Made by a program: the position numbers and the translations under genes. The notes under the pieces were generated by a model. That model was not told where the DNA came from. It ran no database searches and worked only from the letters and a program-made list of their open reading frames with translations. A stretch of 38,893 bases of DNA from Actinomycetota bacterium (lineage in GTDB: Bacteria > Actinomycetota > Acidimicrobiia > Spongiisociales > UBA5794): NCBI GenBank assembly GCA_013151445.1, contig JAADIG010000019.1, positions 1 to 38,893 of the forward strand, written 5' to 3'. Below, piece after piece: positions 16,586 through 24,593 of the stretch (position 1 is its first letter; every line of letters starts with the position of its first letter).

Positions 16586-18388
16586 TTAGAAGGCGGTGTC
16601 GGACATTGTCATCAGGGCACCATCCTCGGCCTGGGCGGCTTCTCGACGCAGCCGCGCTTTCGGCAGAGCATCGTGAACAAAGAATCGTGCCGAGGCGATC
16701 TTGCCCTCGTAGAAGGCCCGGTCGCTTTCCGAGGCATCACCGATCGCGTCGAGCGCGATCCCGGCATGCTGAATAAGCAGCCACGCAATCACCGCCTCGG
16801 AAATGCTCTCCAGCAAGGCGTTGGTGTGTAGCCCGGTCTTGTAGATCTCCGTTGGTTCGCGCTGAGAAGCCATGGCGTGGCCGATAAGAATGCTGACGTG
16901 TGCCTGCACATCCTCCAACGCGGTTCCGAGCAGTGCTCGTTCGGCCTCAAGCTCCTCATGGCCACCCTTGACGACCTCAAGGATCTCGTCGGTGAGTGTT
17001 GTCAACGTCGCACTGCGGTCGCGAAGAATCTTGCGGAAGAACAGGTCGAGCGACTGGATCGCGGTCGTGCCTTCATAGATCGTATCGATCTTGGCATCCC
17101 GGATGTACTGCTCCATCGGATAGTCACGTGTGAACCCGGAGCCGCCAAGAACCTGCAGCGACTGCGTGAGCAGCTCGTACGCTTTCTCCGAGCAATAGCC
17201 CTTCACCAATGGAAGGAACAGGTCGTTGCGTTTGGCGTGAGCCTCTTTGTCAATGCCTAGCGTTTCAAGATCCAACAGGTGCGCCGTGTACAGGACCAGT
17301 GCGCGCATGCCCTCGGCGTACGATTTCTGCAACATCAGGAGACGACGCACATCGGGATGCCGAATGATCTCGACCCGCGGTGCCGTCTTGTCTGATGCCC
17401 GGGTGAGGTCCGCAGACTGCACACGGACCTTGGCGTACTCAAGCGCGTTCAGGTAGCCCGTCGAGAGCGTCGCGGCGGATTTCGTCCCGATCAGCATGCG
17501 GGCGTCCTCGATCACCTTGAACATCTGTCGAATACCGTCATGGACCCCGCCAACGAGGTAACCAACGGCGGGCCTATCGACTCCGAAGGTCAGTTCGCAG
17601 GTAGTTGACCCACGGATACCCATCTTGTCTTCAAGGTTGGTAGCGACAACGCCGTTGCGCTCGCCGAGCGAACCGTCTTCGTTCACCATGTACTTGGGAA
17701 CGATGAACATGGAAAGCCCCTTGGTGCCCTCGGGACCGCCTTCGCGACGTGCGAGAACCAGGTGGATGATGTTCTCGCTGAAGTCGTGTTCACCGGAGGT
17801 GATAAACCGCTTCACACCTTCGATGTGATAGGTGTCATCCTCTATGTGAATTGCCTTGGCGGTTCCGGCACCGACATCGGAACCGGCTTGGGGTTCCGTG
17901 AGGACCATGGTGCTGCCCCACTTCTTTTCGATCATCGGCGCAGCGAACCGACGGGCCTGCTCCTCGGTCCCCTCGGACGCGATGATTCCGGCCATGAGTG
18001 CACTCGACGCGTAGAGAAAGACCGCTGGGTTGGCACCACACATCATCTCCTGACAGGCCCACCGCAGCGATGGTGGGGCACCAAAACCGCCGAGTTCCTT
18101 TGGCAAACCGAGGAGATCCCACCCCCCGTCATAGATTGCGCTCAGCGACTTCTTGACTGACTCTGGAAGTTTCACCTCACCGTCGACAAGTTCCAACTTG
18201 ATCCGGTCGGCGTCCACAAACGATGCCGCGAACTCCTCCTCGGACATGCGACGGATTTCGCGCAACACGTCCAGCGCAGTGTCGTGATCCATATCCTCGA
18301 ACGGCTCTACTCCGAGAGCCTCATCGAGTTTGTTCGCTTCGAACAGGTTGAATTGAATATCTCGCAAATTCGCTATGTAGTGACCCAT
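16586..18388 (-). CDS. Acyl-CoA dehydrogenase, long FadE-type
   Basis: 600 residues, the long actinobacterial form with an N-terminal extension and an extra C-terminal helical domain (compare mycobacterial FadE5). It would introduce the trans-2 double bond into acyl-CoA, with FAD as cofactor and electron-transfer flavoprotein as acceptor. The FAD/substrate loop TEPQAGSD is at 164-171, the middle beta domain has ITSGEHD, and the catalytic base is Glu439 in IYEGTTAIQSLD; FTRDYPMEQYIRDAKI precedes it. The C-terminal part after 460 (EILEVVKGGHEELE onward) matches the extended subfamily. The TetR gene at 18523 is divergent and probably controls it. Chain length is not predictable from sequence; the FadE5 likeness suggests broad specificity. 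Confidence 0.92.
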   Translation of the reverse strand: MGHYIANLRDIQFNLFEANKLDEALGVEPFEDMDHDTALDVLREIRRMSEEEFAASFVDADRIKLELVDGEVKLPESVKKSLSAIYDGGWDLLGLPKELGGFGAPPSLRWACQEMMCGANPAVFLYASSALMAGIIASEGTEEQARRFAAPMIEKKWGSTMVLTEPQAGSDVGAGTAKAIHIEDDTYHIEGVKRFITSGEHDFSENIIHLVLARREGGPEGTKGLSMFIVPKYMVNEDGSLGERNGVVATNLEDKMGIRGSTTCELTFGVDRPAVGYLVGGVHDGIRQMFKVIEDARMLIGTKSAATLSTGYLNALEYAKVRVQSADLTRASDKTAPRVEIIRHPDVRRLLMLQKSYAEGMRALVLYTAHLLDLETLGIDKEAHAKRNDLFLPLVKGYCSEKAYELLTQSLQVLGGSGFTRDYPMEQYIRDAKIDTIYEGTTAIQSLDLFFRKILRDRSATLTTLTDEILEVVKGGHEELEAERALLGTALEDVQAHVSILIGHAMASQREPTEIYKTGLHTNALLESISEAVIAWLLIQHAGIALDAIGDASESDRAFYEGKIASARFFVHDALPKARLRREAAQAEDGALMTMSDTAF

Positions 18389-18445
18389 GATGTCGCCCTT
18401 TGTCCTGCCGGCATTCGCTCAGGTACCGGTTTACTATCACAATTT

Positions 18446-18473
18446 GAGTATACGCTCCATTTTGGAGTATGCG
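18446..18473. promoter_or_regulatory. Candidate TetR operator between acyl-CoA dehydrogenase and tetR
   Basis: CTCCA-TTT-TGGAG (18455-18467) is a perfect short dyad, flanked by the direct repeats GAGTATACG (18446-18454) and GAGTATGCG (18465-18473). The whole block is notably AT-richer than its surroundings and lies in the 134-base divergent gap. Such a position is usual for autoregulating TetR proteins. The assignment is inference. Confidence 0.4.
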
Positions 18474-18522
18474 ATCAATATTCGCTTGAATCAGCTAGCG
18501 TTGCACAGTTAGGAGGTGACCG

Positions 18523-19074
18523 ATGGCCAGATATCAAGCGGGACTTCGTACCGAAGCGCGGATCGTCGAAGCAACACGCGACCTTCTAGGGGAAGTGGGT
18601 CTCGAGGGCACGACACTGAAGGCCATCTGCGGCAGAGCTTCCGTCCAGGCAGGGTCGTTCTACAACCTGTTCGCTTCGAAAGAGGCCGTCGTCGTACGGG
18701 TAGTGAGCGAGGCAATCGCGGCAGTTGCACCCGAACCCGCCGAAGATGCAACCGTCGAGGACCTCGTCGAGGCATACATCCAATTCATCCAAGGGGACCC
18801 GACCCTCGCCGCGGTCTACACCGAGATAGCGATCACTGGGGCACTCAATGATGGCCCCATGCGCGAGAGGATCGCCCGCCATCATCGACAGAGGCTTGAG
18901 ATCTTTGCCGGCGCAGTACGTCAGTCGGTGCCAGGCATCTCGCCAAAGAATGCGGTGACCCGGGCGGAGTTACTTCTCGCAGCGCTGCACGGTCTGGCAT
19001 TTCATCTGGCGTTGGAGCCAGACTTTGATTTTGCCGGACTCGCAAGACGCGTTGCGGAGTTCACCGTTTCCTGA
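18523..19074 (+). CDS. TetR-family transcriptional regulator
   Basis: 183 residues. The N-terminal helix-turn-helix (about 8-52) is clear: ARIVEATRDLLGEVG, TTLKAICGRASV and GSFYNLFASKEAV. The C-terminal ligand domain is helical with no recognised ligand signature. An excellent AGGAGGTGA ribosome site lies 4 bases before ATG 18523. Its divergent orientation to an acyl-CoA dehydrogenase suggests that it senses an acyl-CoA or fatty acid and represses that gene and itself. Its ligand, and whether it also acts on other beta-oxidation genes in the window, cannot be told from sequence. Confidence 0.9.
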   Translation: MARYQAGLRTEARIVEATRDLLGEVGLEGTTLKAICGRASVQAGSFYNLFASKEAVVVRVVSEAIAAVAPEPAEDATVEDLVEAYIQFIQGDPTLAAVYTEIAITGALNDGPMRERIARHHRQRLEIFAGAVRQSVPGISPKNAVTRAELLLAALHGLAFHLALEPDFDFAGLARRVAEFTVS

Positions 19075-19094
19075 CGAAGGTTGTCACCCTGGCA

Positions 19095-19137
19095 TCCGTC
19101 TGCGCACAACCGCACGCAGACGGACGTCAACACGGGG
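19095..19137. terminator. Hairpin between convergent genes, with CCCCGT end motif
   Basis: TCCGTCTGCG (19095-19104) pairs perfectly with CGCAGACGGA (19115-19124) around a 10-base loop. The hairpin lies between the tetR stop and the stop of the gene at 19155, as expected for a bidirectional terminator, though no T-tract follows. On the minus strand it is preceded by CCCCGTGTTGACGTCC, which resembles the outer part of the 1751 palindrome arm (CCCCGTTCTGGCGTCC). Confidence 0.5.
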
Positions 19138-19154
19138 AGTATGTGGGACGGCGT

Positions 19155-19487
19155 CTAGATGTCCACCGGATCGGCGGTCCATGCCGCATCACCGAAACCG
19201 AGTATCGGCACAAAGATGAATCCCAGCAGGGTCATACCGACTCCGAACCCGGTCGATCGGTCGAATCGATGAGCGATCTCGATAGACACAATGAAGGCCA
19301 CGACCATGTTCACTAAGGGGATCAGCAGAAGAATGATCCACCAGCCATCTTTCCCGGCCATTTTCACCAGGACGTAAAGGTTGAGGAACGGAACGATCGC
19401 CATCCAACCCTTGACCCCTGCCTTTTCAAACATTTTCCAATAGCCCGCGAAGATCAAGACGATGATCGCAATCATGACAACTGTCAT
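19155..19487 (-). CDS. Small membrane protein, DUF5684-like
   Basis: 110 residues with three to four hydrophobic segments: VVMIAIIVLIFAGYW at the N-terminus, WWIILLLIPLVNMVVAFIVS in the middle, and a C-terminal GVGMTLLGFIFVPILGFG. The pattern KAGVKGWMAIVPFLNLYVLV followed by a glycine-tryptophan motif and IPLVN is typical of the DUF5684 family, whose function is unknown and which is sometimes fused to signal peptidases. ATG 19487 is preferred to an upstream ATG at 19583, because the added residues overlap the neighbouring SDR gene and are not hydrophobic; GGAAGTGG lies upstream of it. It is 46 bases downstream of the SDR and may share its transcript. Confidence 0.78.
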   Translation of the reverse strand: MTVVMIAIIVLIFAGYWKMFEKAGVKGWMAIVPFLNLYVLVKMAGKDGWWIILLLIPLVNMVVAFIVSIEIAHRFDRSTGFGVGMTLLGFIFVPILGFGDAAWTADPVDI

Positions 19488-19533
19488 TTCAACCACTTCC
19501 CATATGGCGCGGCGGTGTGCCGCGATCCCACAC

Positions 19534-20295
19534 CTACTTTGGGGCCATCCGGATCGCCCCATCCATACGGACCGTTTCACCATTCATGTACGAATGGGTG
19601 AGTAATAAGTAAGCGAGGTCAGCATACTCCGTAGGCTTGCCGAGCCGCTTGGGATGCGGCACCTGCTGTCCCAAAGAGACACGCGCCGCCTCCGGAAGAC
19701 CGGCGAGTAACGGTGTGTCGATCAGACCCGGAGCGATGGTGTTCACCCGTACGCCGATCGAGCTGAGATCGCGTGCGATCGGCAGGGTCATACCCACGAT
19801 CCCTCCCTTTGAAGCCGAGTAGGCGGCCTGACCGATCTGGCCATCGAACGCCGCTACCGAGGCGGTGTTCACGATCGCACCACGCTCGTTGTCGGCGGCT
19901 GGAGCGTTCCCAGCCATCGCAGCGGCGGCGAGGCGAATGCAGTTGAAAGTCCCCACGAGGTTTACCGCTATCACTTTTTCAAATTGGCCGAGGTCGTGCG
20001 GGTTTCCCTCTCGATCCAGGGTTCGGGCGGGTGGCCCGATACCGGCGCAGTTCACGAGCACCCGAAGCTCACCCATCTCGGCAGCGATGCCTACCGCCGT
20101 CTGAACCTGATCGGCGCTTGTGACGTCCGCATGCACGAACGTTCCGCCGACCGCTGCCGCGACCTCCTCCCCCAACTCGTCCTGCATGTCGACAATTACC
20201 GTCTGCGTACCAGCGGCGGCGAGCCGACGCACCGTTGCGGCGCCAAGCCCGGACGCTCCTCCGGTGACAATTGCTACTGCTCCTTGAATGTTCAC
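19534..20295 (-). CDS. HSD10-like 3-hydroxyacyl-CoA dehydrogenase (SDR)
   Basis: 253 residues, close to the usual 255 of type-2 3-hydroxyacyl-CoA dehydrogenases. TGGASGLG (11-18) binds NAD, Asp36 at the end of beta-2 favours NAD over NADP, NCAG is at 82-85, and Ser146, Tyr159 and Lys163 form the catalytic triad ([22 protein letters not shown], written here only as a region at 143-164). The C-terminal PHPKRLGKP and [11 protein letters not shown] also fit. I chose GTG 20295 because GGAGGAA lies just upstream; the in-frame ATG 20313 would place that site inside the gene. Oxidation of branched or short 3-hydroxyacyl-CoAs is likely, consistent with the other beta-oxidation genes in the window. Confidence 0.88.
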   Translation of the reverse strand: MNIQGAVAIVTGGASGLGAATVRRLAAAGTQTVIVDMQDELGEEVAAAVGGTFVHADVTSADQVQTAVGIAAEMGELRVLVNCAGIGPPARTLDREGNPHDLGQFEKVIAVNLVGTFNCIRLAAAAMAGNAPAADNERGAIVNTASVAAFDGQIGQAAYSASKGGIVGMTLPIARDLSSIGVRVNTIAPGLIDTPLLAGLPEAARVSLGQQVPHPKRLGKPTEYADLAYLLLTHSYMNGETVRMDGAIRMAPK

Positions 20296-20410
20296 GATTC
20301 CTCCAGCTTGCATTTCACACTGTGTGCCCCAAGCTAGCGAACCGAGCCCCCCGCGCGCCCAAGGAGTGCCACCCGATAACGCGATCGTCATCGAAACCGG
20401 AGACGCCGGA

Positions 20411-20416
20411 TACGAT
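20411..20416 (+). promoter_or_regulatory. Candidate -10 box for the LLM oxidoreductase (leaderless)
   Basis: TACGAT ends 7 bases before ATG 20424, and there is no ribosome site between them. A leaderless start is likely. The -35 region is unconvincing. Confidence 0.4.
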
Positions 20417-20423
20417 TACCCAC

Positions 20424-21359
20424 ATGAGCACCACACACCACCGCCTCGAATACGGTCTCCAGACATCCGGTCATTACAACGGTCTCCTCACCGCTGCAAA
20501 GTGGGCAGAAACACGCGGACTCGTCGCATTCGCCGTACCGGATCACTACTTGATGGCACTCAATCCAGAGGCCGAGGTCCCCGCGCTCGATGGCCTGGTT
20601 CAACTCGCCGGCCTCGCCCGCGAGACAACATCCATCGAACTCTCCGTAGTCGTGTCACCGATCACCTTCCGTCACCCATCGGTGCTGTACAAGACTGGTG
20701 TGACAATCGCGGACATGTCTGGTGGCCGTTTCAAGCTCGGCGTTGGGACCGGATGGCTCGACCGCGAGCATGAGATTTACGGAATTCCATACCCCGACAT
20801 GAAGGAACGTTTTGCACGCCTCGAAGATGCGCTGGCGTATATCGCAGCAGCGTTGCGAAACGAGGCACACGATGGCCCCTTCTACTCCCTGGAGGAGTTC
20901 ACCCACATTCCGGCTCCCGAGGGTGGCCTGCCACTTCTTGTCGGGGGTCTTGGAAAGCGCAAGACCCCGCGCCTTGCGGGTACGTACGCTGCGGAGTTCA
21001 ATTGCTATCCGGGACCCCTCGACGAATTTGCAGCCAAGATCCAGGTCGCCAGGGACTCCGCCAGCGATGCCGGCCGATCCCCCGACGACATGATGATCTC
21101 GACGTCTGGTGCAGTTCTGGCGGCCGAAACACAGGAAGAGTTCGACGAGCTGTTCGCTGCCGAAGCCACCGCGGCAGGTCTCACGCCGGAGGAACTCGAG
21201 TCACACTACGCAAAGCGAAACACCCCTCGCGGCACATACGAACAGGTGCGTCAGCAACTCGGCGATTTTGCGGACCTCGGTGTTACGCGCTTCTACCTCC
21301 AAACGGGGAATGCCGACCTGGACGCCATCGGAGACCTACTCGACGCCATCATGATCTAA
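20424..21359 (+). CDS. LLM-class F420-dependent oxidoreductase
   Basis: 311 residues, a luciferase-like TIM-barrel protein. It has the family features GLQTSGHYNGLLTAAKWAE, FAVPDHYL, LSVVVSPITFRHPSVLYKTGVTI, GRFKLGVGTGWLDREHEIYGIPYP and GGLPLLVGGLGKRKTPRLAGTYA. In actinobacteria these use coenzyme F420 (or FMN) for hydride transfer on varied substrates; the natural substrate here is unknown. ATG 20424 is fixed by homology and by a TACGAT box 7 bases upstream; longer in-frame starts overlap the divergent SDR gene. Its stop lies 10 bases from the helicase stop on the other strand. Confidence 0.88.
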   Translation: MSTTHHRLEYGLQTSGHYNGLLTAAKWAETRGLVAFAVPDHYLMALNPEAEVPALDGLVQLAGLARETTSIELSVVVSPITFRHPSVLYKTGVTIADMSGGRFKLGVGTGWLDREHEIYGIPYPDMKERFARLEDALAYIAAALRNEAHDGPFYSLEEFTHIPAPEGGLPLLVGGLGKRKTPRLAGTYAAEFNCYPGPLDEFAAKIQVARDSASDAGRSPDDMMISTSGAVLAAETQEEFDELFAAEATAAGLTPEELESHYAKRNTPRGTYEQVRQQLGDFADLGVTRFYLQTGNADLDAIGDLLDAIMI

Positions 21360-21369
21360 GAGACGCCAC

Positions 21370-23424
21370 CTATTCGAAGAGGGCACTCACAACATCTGTC
21401 ACCGGGTCCGCGCCCACCGCCACAGTCCGTGCGCTATCGGTGTCGACGGCGGGTGTGGCAGCGACCTTGTTTACGAGTCCCCCGAGACCGTCGAGGAAAC
21501 GGGTCGGCTGTGCGTAGGTGTGCGAGGGGTCTCCCCCAAAACGGCGGAAGTAGAACCGTTGCGGGTACAAGATGTCGAGATTGTTCTTGGCGCGGGTGAG
21601 CGCAACGTAGAACAACCGCCGCTCCTCCTCAAGGCCACCGTCATCTCCGAGCGCCAGGTCCGATGGCAGGTTGCCATCAGCGGCGTGCATGACATACACC
21701 GAGTCCCACTCGCCGCCCTTCGCCGAGTGGATCGTGCTGAGAACCAGGTAGTCATCGTCGAGATGTGGGTCACTGACTTGTGATGTGGAATCCGGCGGGT
21801 CGAGAGTGAGGTCGGCGATGAACTGGCTGCGGCGGGTGTACTCCGCCGAGAGGGCATGGAGCTGATCAAGATCACCGAGCCGGACCGCCAGGTTGTCGTA
21901 CCGCTCGGTGAGGAGATCGGCAAGGACGGAACCGACGTACTCGATCTGGAGGGGAACCAACGGTTCGTTGCCGTCGCCGAGCGCCTTACCGAAGGCATCA
22001 CCGAGACGTCCTATCCACGGCCGCGACTCGCTGGTCACCATAAAGTCACCGCACATAAAGGCGACGAGTGGTTCGGTTGCCCCGTCCTCGGCGCTTCGAG
22101 AGACAGCCTCAAATACACGCGCCGCGGTCTTTGGCCCGATTCCGGGAACCAATTCAAGTACCCGGTGCCAGGCGAGTTCATCGCGCGGATTGTCGAGGAT
22201 CCGCAACATGGCGACAAGGTCCTTCACGTGGGCAGCTTCGACGAACTTCAGCCCTCCGTATTTCACGAACGGAATGTTGCGCCTACCGAGCTCCATCTCC
22301 AGACCGTCCGCGTGGTGACCCGTTCTAAACAACACCGCCTGGTCCCGGAGCGAGACACCGTGCTCGCGCCGTTCGAGTACAAGGTCACAGATCACATCGG
22401 CCTGGGTTGCCTCATCGGTACATGTGTGAACTGTCGGTTTCACGGCATCGCGACGATTTGACCACAAAGTCTTCGGAACAGTATCCGTAGATCGAGTCAT
22501 CACCGCGTTGGCGAGGGCAAGAATCTGGGGCGTGGATCGGTAGTTCTGCTCAAGCATCACGGTGGTTACCGAGTGGAAGCGCGCATCGAACCTCAGCAGG
22601 TTATCGGCGCTCGCGGCCCTAAATCCGTATATTGCCTGGGCATCGTCACCGACAACGGTAAGTGGCCCGGCCAAACCGCATAACGCTTCGAGAATATCCA
22701 CTTGGACCGCATTCGTGTCCTGGTACTCATCGACCAGCACGTGATCGAACATGGATCGCACCGTTGCGCCGACGGGCGACTGGAGGAGGGCACGCAGGTA
22801 CAACAGGAGATCGTCGTAGTCGACGGTGTTTGTTTCTTGTTTTCGTTCGGTGTACCGCCGAACAATCTCCTTGATGGAGTCCACGTGGTCACGACACCAC
22901 GGGAACCGTTCCTCAACGGTCACACCCAGCGGCACCTGGGCGTTGATGACACGGGTGTACATCGCCGCCAGGGTCGACTTCTGCGGGAAACGCCTCTTCC
23001 CCGAGGCAAGCCCACTCTCGGTACGTACAATCCCAAAGAGATCGGTAGCGTCGCCCTGGTCCAGAACGGTAAAACCCGGAGCGAGCCCAACGGTCTCACC
23101 GTATTGACGGAGCAACCGGTTGGCGGTGGAATGAAACGTCCCGCCCCACACCGCTCGGAGATCACGGCTGGTGGTCATACCCGACGCCCGCCGCAACATT
23201 TCGGCGGCCGCACGCCGGGTAAATGTCAACAGCAGAATACGCTCGGCCGACACGCCGGATTCGATCAACCAGGCGACCCGTGCGGCGAGCGTGCGGGTCT
23301 TTCCCGACCCGGCTCCTGCAACGATCCGTAGCGGACTGCCCGGTGAGTGCAACACTGCGCCGCGTTGGGCGTCGTTGAGTTCTCCGAGCCAACCGGCGTC
23401 TTGGTCCAGGGAAGATGCGAACAT
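21370..23424 (-). CDS. UvrD/PcrA-like superfamily 1A DNA helicase
   Basis: 684 residues with the full SF1A motif set: Q-motif LNDAQRGAV, Walker A AGAGSGKT at 36-43, motif Ia LLLTFTRRAAAEM, motif II VDEYQDTN at 231-238, motif III VVGDDAQAIYGFR, motif IV EQNYRST, motif V TIHSAKGGEWDSV and motif VI EERRLFYVALTRAKN. It would translocate 3' to 5' on single-stranded DNA in repair or replication restart. It is a little shorter than PcrA/UvrD (about 720-770), with a shortened C-terminal tail, and resembles the actinobacterial UvrD2-like branch in the 2B region (LELVPGIGPKTAARVF). No HRDC domain is evident. The start ATG 23424 lies 27 bases after the stop of the thioesterase. Confidence 0.93.
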   Translation of the reverse strand: MFASSLDQDAGWLGELNDAQRGAVLHSPGSPLRIVAGAGSGKTRTLAARVAWLIESGVSAERILLLTFTRRAAAEMLRRASGMTTSRDLRAVWGGTFHSTANRLLRQYGETVGLAPGFTVLDQGDATDLFGIVRTESGLASGKRRFPQKSTLAAMYTRVINAQVPLGVTVEERFPWCRDHVDSIKEIVRRYTERKQETNTVDYDDLLLYLRALLQSPVGATVRSMFDHVLVDEYQDTNAVQVDILEALCGLAGPLTVVGDDAQAIYGFRAASADNLLRFDARFHSVTTVMLEQNYRSTPQILALANAVMTRSTDTVPKTLWSNRRDAVKPTVHTCTDEATQADVICDLVLERREHGVSLRDQAVLFRTGHHADGLEMELGRRNIPFVKYGGLKFVEAAHVKDLVAMLRILDNPRDELAWHRVLELVPGIGPKTAARVFEAVSRSAEDGATEPLVAFMCGDFMVTSESRPWIGRLGDAFGKALGDGNEPLVPLQIEYVGSVLADLLTERYDNLAVRLGDLDQLHALSAEYTRRSQFIADLTLDPPDSTSQVSDPHLDDDYLVLSTIHSAKGGEWDSVYVMHAADGNLPSDLALGDDGGLEEERRLFYVALTRAKNNLDILYPQRFYFRRFGGDPSHTYAQPTRFLDGLGGLVNKVAATPAVDTDSARTVAVGADPVTDVVSALFE

Positions 23425-23451
23425 ACGTTCGATACTAACACGCCGGTGCGG

Positions 23452-23823
23452 TCAGGGCGTCTCGAAGCGCTCTCGGGCAACACCCACCCGGTAGTGCCGC
23501 CCACGCGCCACTTCGCGACCATCCATTGTCACGGCCACTGCGAACTCAATCCAGTGACCATCCACACTCACGACCTCCGCCCGAGCAATGACCTGAGATC
23601 CGACGGGTGACGGCAGTAAGTGGTCGAGCTCGATACGGGTACCTACGGTGGTTCGACCCTCTTCCATGGATGTGCGGATGGCATTGCATGCCGCCTCTTC
23701 CACAAGCGCGACTACCCTCGGCGTTGCGAGGACCGCAACGTCACCGCTTCCAAAATGAATCGCCGTATCCGTCTCGGAGACGGTCGTTGTTACCTCAGCC
23801 CAGGCGCCGATCTGGTGTTCCAT
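23452..23823 (-). CDS. Hotdog-fold thioesterase, FlK-like
   Basis: 123 residues. The segment VAVLATPRVVALVEEAACNAI (about 27-47) contains the conserved Thr/Ser..Glu pattern of fluoroacetyl-CoA-thioesterase-like proteins, followed by TVGTRIELDHLLPSPVG and a beta strand block ending in RGRHYRVGV. It probably hydrolyses an acyl-CoA; the substrate is unknown. ATG 23823 is chosen because homology starts at MEHQIGAWAEV, and a TACATT box lies 7 bases upstream; longer in-frame readings run antisense through the enoyl-CoA isomerase gene and are not real. It is divergent from that gene (66 bases) and precedes the helicase. Confidence 0.82.
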   Translation of the reverse strand: MEHQIGAWAEVTTTVSETDTAIHFGSGDVAVLATPRVVALVEEAACNAIRTSMEEGRTTVGTRIELDHLLPSPVGSQVIARAEVVSVDGHWIEFAVAVTMDGREVARGRHYRVGVARERFETP

Positions 23824-23830
23824 AGGTACC

Positions 23831-23836
23831 AATGTA
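23831..23836 (-). promoter_or_regulatory. Candidate -10 box for the thioesterase (leaderless)
   Basis: TACATT on the minus strand ends 7 bases before ATG 23823. There is no ribosome site in the interval. Confidence 0.35.
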
Positions 23837-23889
23837 GACCACGAATCTGGCACGGGACCCGAACGAACCCACCGGCCGCAGGAGATACG

Positions 23890-24570
23890 ATGCAACTCGA
23901 TCGCGACGAGAACGTCTTTGTTCTCACCATGGACGATGACGAGAACCGCTTCAACGACCGGTGGGTTGCCGACTTCAACGCTGCGCTGGACACTGTTGAA
24001 GCTGCGGCTGCGCCCAGGGCGCTGGTCACAACCGGGGCTGGACGTTTCTACTCGAACGGGCTCGACCTCGAGTGGCTGACGACCACTGAGGGCCTCGATA
24101 TGCGCCGGTTCGTCGCTGACGCCGAGAAAGTCCTTGCCAGGATGTTGTCGTTCCCAGCAATCACAGTCGCTGCCCTCAACGGTCACACGTTTGCGGCAGG
24201 CGCGATGCTCGCCCTCGCCCACGATTTTCGTATCATGCGCGAGGACCGCGGATTCTTCTGTCTCCCCGAGGTCGACATCAAGATCCCATTCACCGAGGGG
24301 ATGAACGGACTCGTGATGCAACGTCTCCCGACAATGACGGCCCATCGCGTGATGGTGACCGGCGGTCGGTTCGCCGGACCTGAGGGTGTTGAACTCGGCA
24401 TCGTGGATCAGGCTGAGCCCAAGGACAACGTGTTACCCGCGGCAATCAAGAAAGCGGCCGAACTTGCCGACAAGGACGCCACAACTCTCGGTGCCATCAA
24501 ACAACGCATGTACGCCGACACGATCCACGCACTCGAGAACTCCACCGGTACCGCCCCACCCGGAATGTGA
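23890..24570 (+). CDS. Enoyl-CoA hydratase/isomerase family, ECI-like
   Basis: 226 residues, a short crotonase-fold protein. The oxyanion-hole segments are TGAGRFYSNGLDLEWL and NGHTFAAGAMLALAHDFRIM, and PEVDIKIPFTEGMNGL carries a Glu at the isomerase/hydratase position. The short length and the single obvious acidic residue resemble plant and bacterial delta3-delta2-enoyl-CoA isomerases (ECI/IBR10 type) more than two-glutamate hydratases, so double-bond shifting during oxidation of unsaturated fatty acids is the best guess. ATG 23890 follows GGAG by 6 bases. It is divergent from the thioesterase and converges on the kinase gene, 23 bases away. Confidence 0.82.
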   Translation: MQLDRDENVFVLTMDDDENRFNDRWVADFNAALDTVEAAAAPRALVTTGAGRFYSNGLDLEWLTTTEGLDMRRFVADAEKVLARMLSFPAITVAALNGHTFAAGAMLALAHDFRIMREDRGFFCLPEVDIKIPFTEGMNGLVMQRLPTMTAHRVMVTGGRFAGPEGVELGIVDQAEPKDNVLPAAIKKAAELADKDATTLGAIKQRMYADTIHALENSTGTAPPGM

Positions 24571-24593
24571 AACCCAAGGTTTGGGCTGCGGTT

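Noticed and set aside
23824-24345. N-terminal extension of the thioesterase to ATG 24345
   Set aside because: The extra 174 codons are antisense to the enoyl-CoA isomerase gene, and thioesterase homology starts at 23823.
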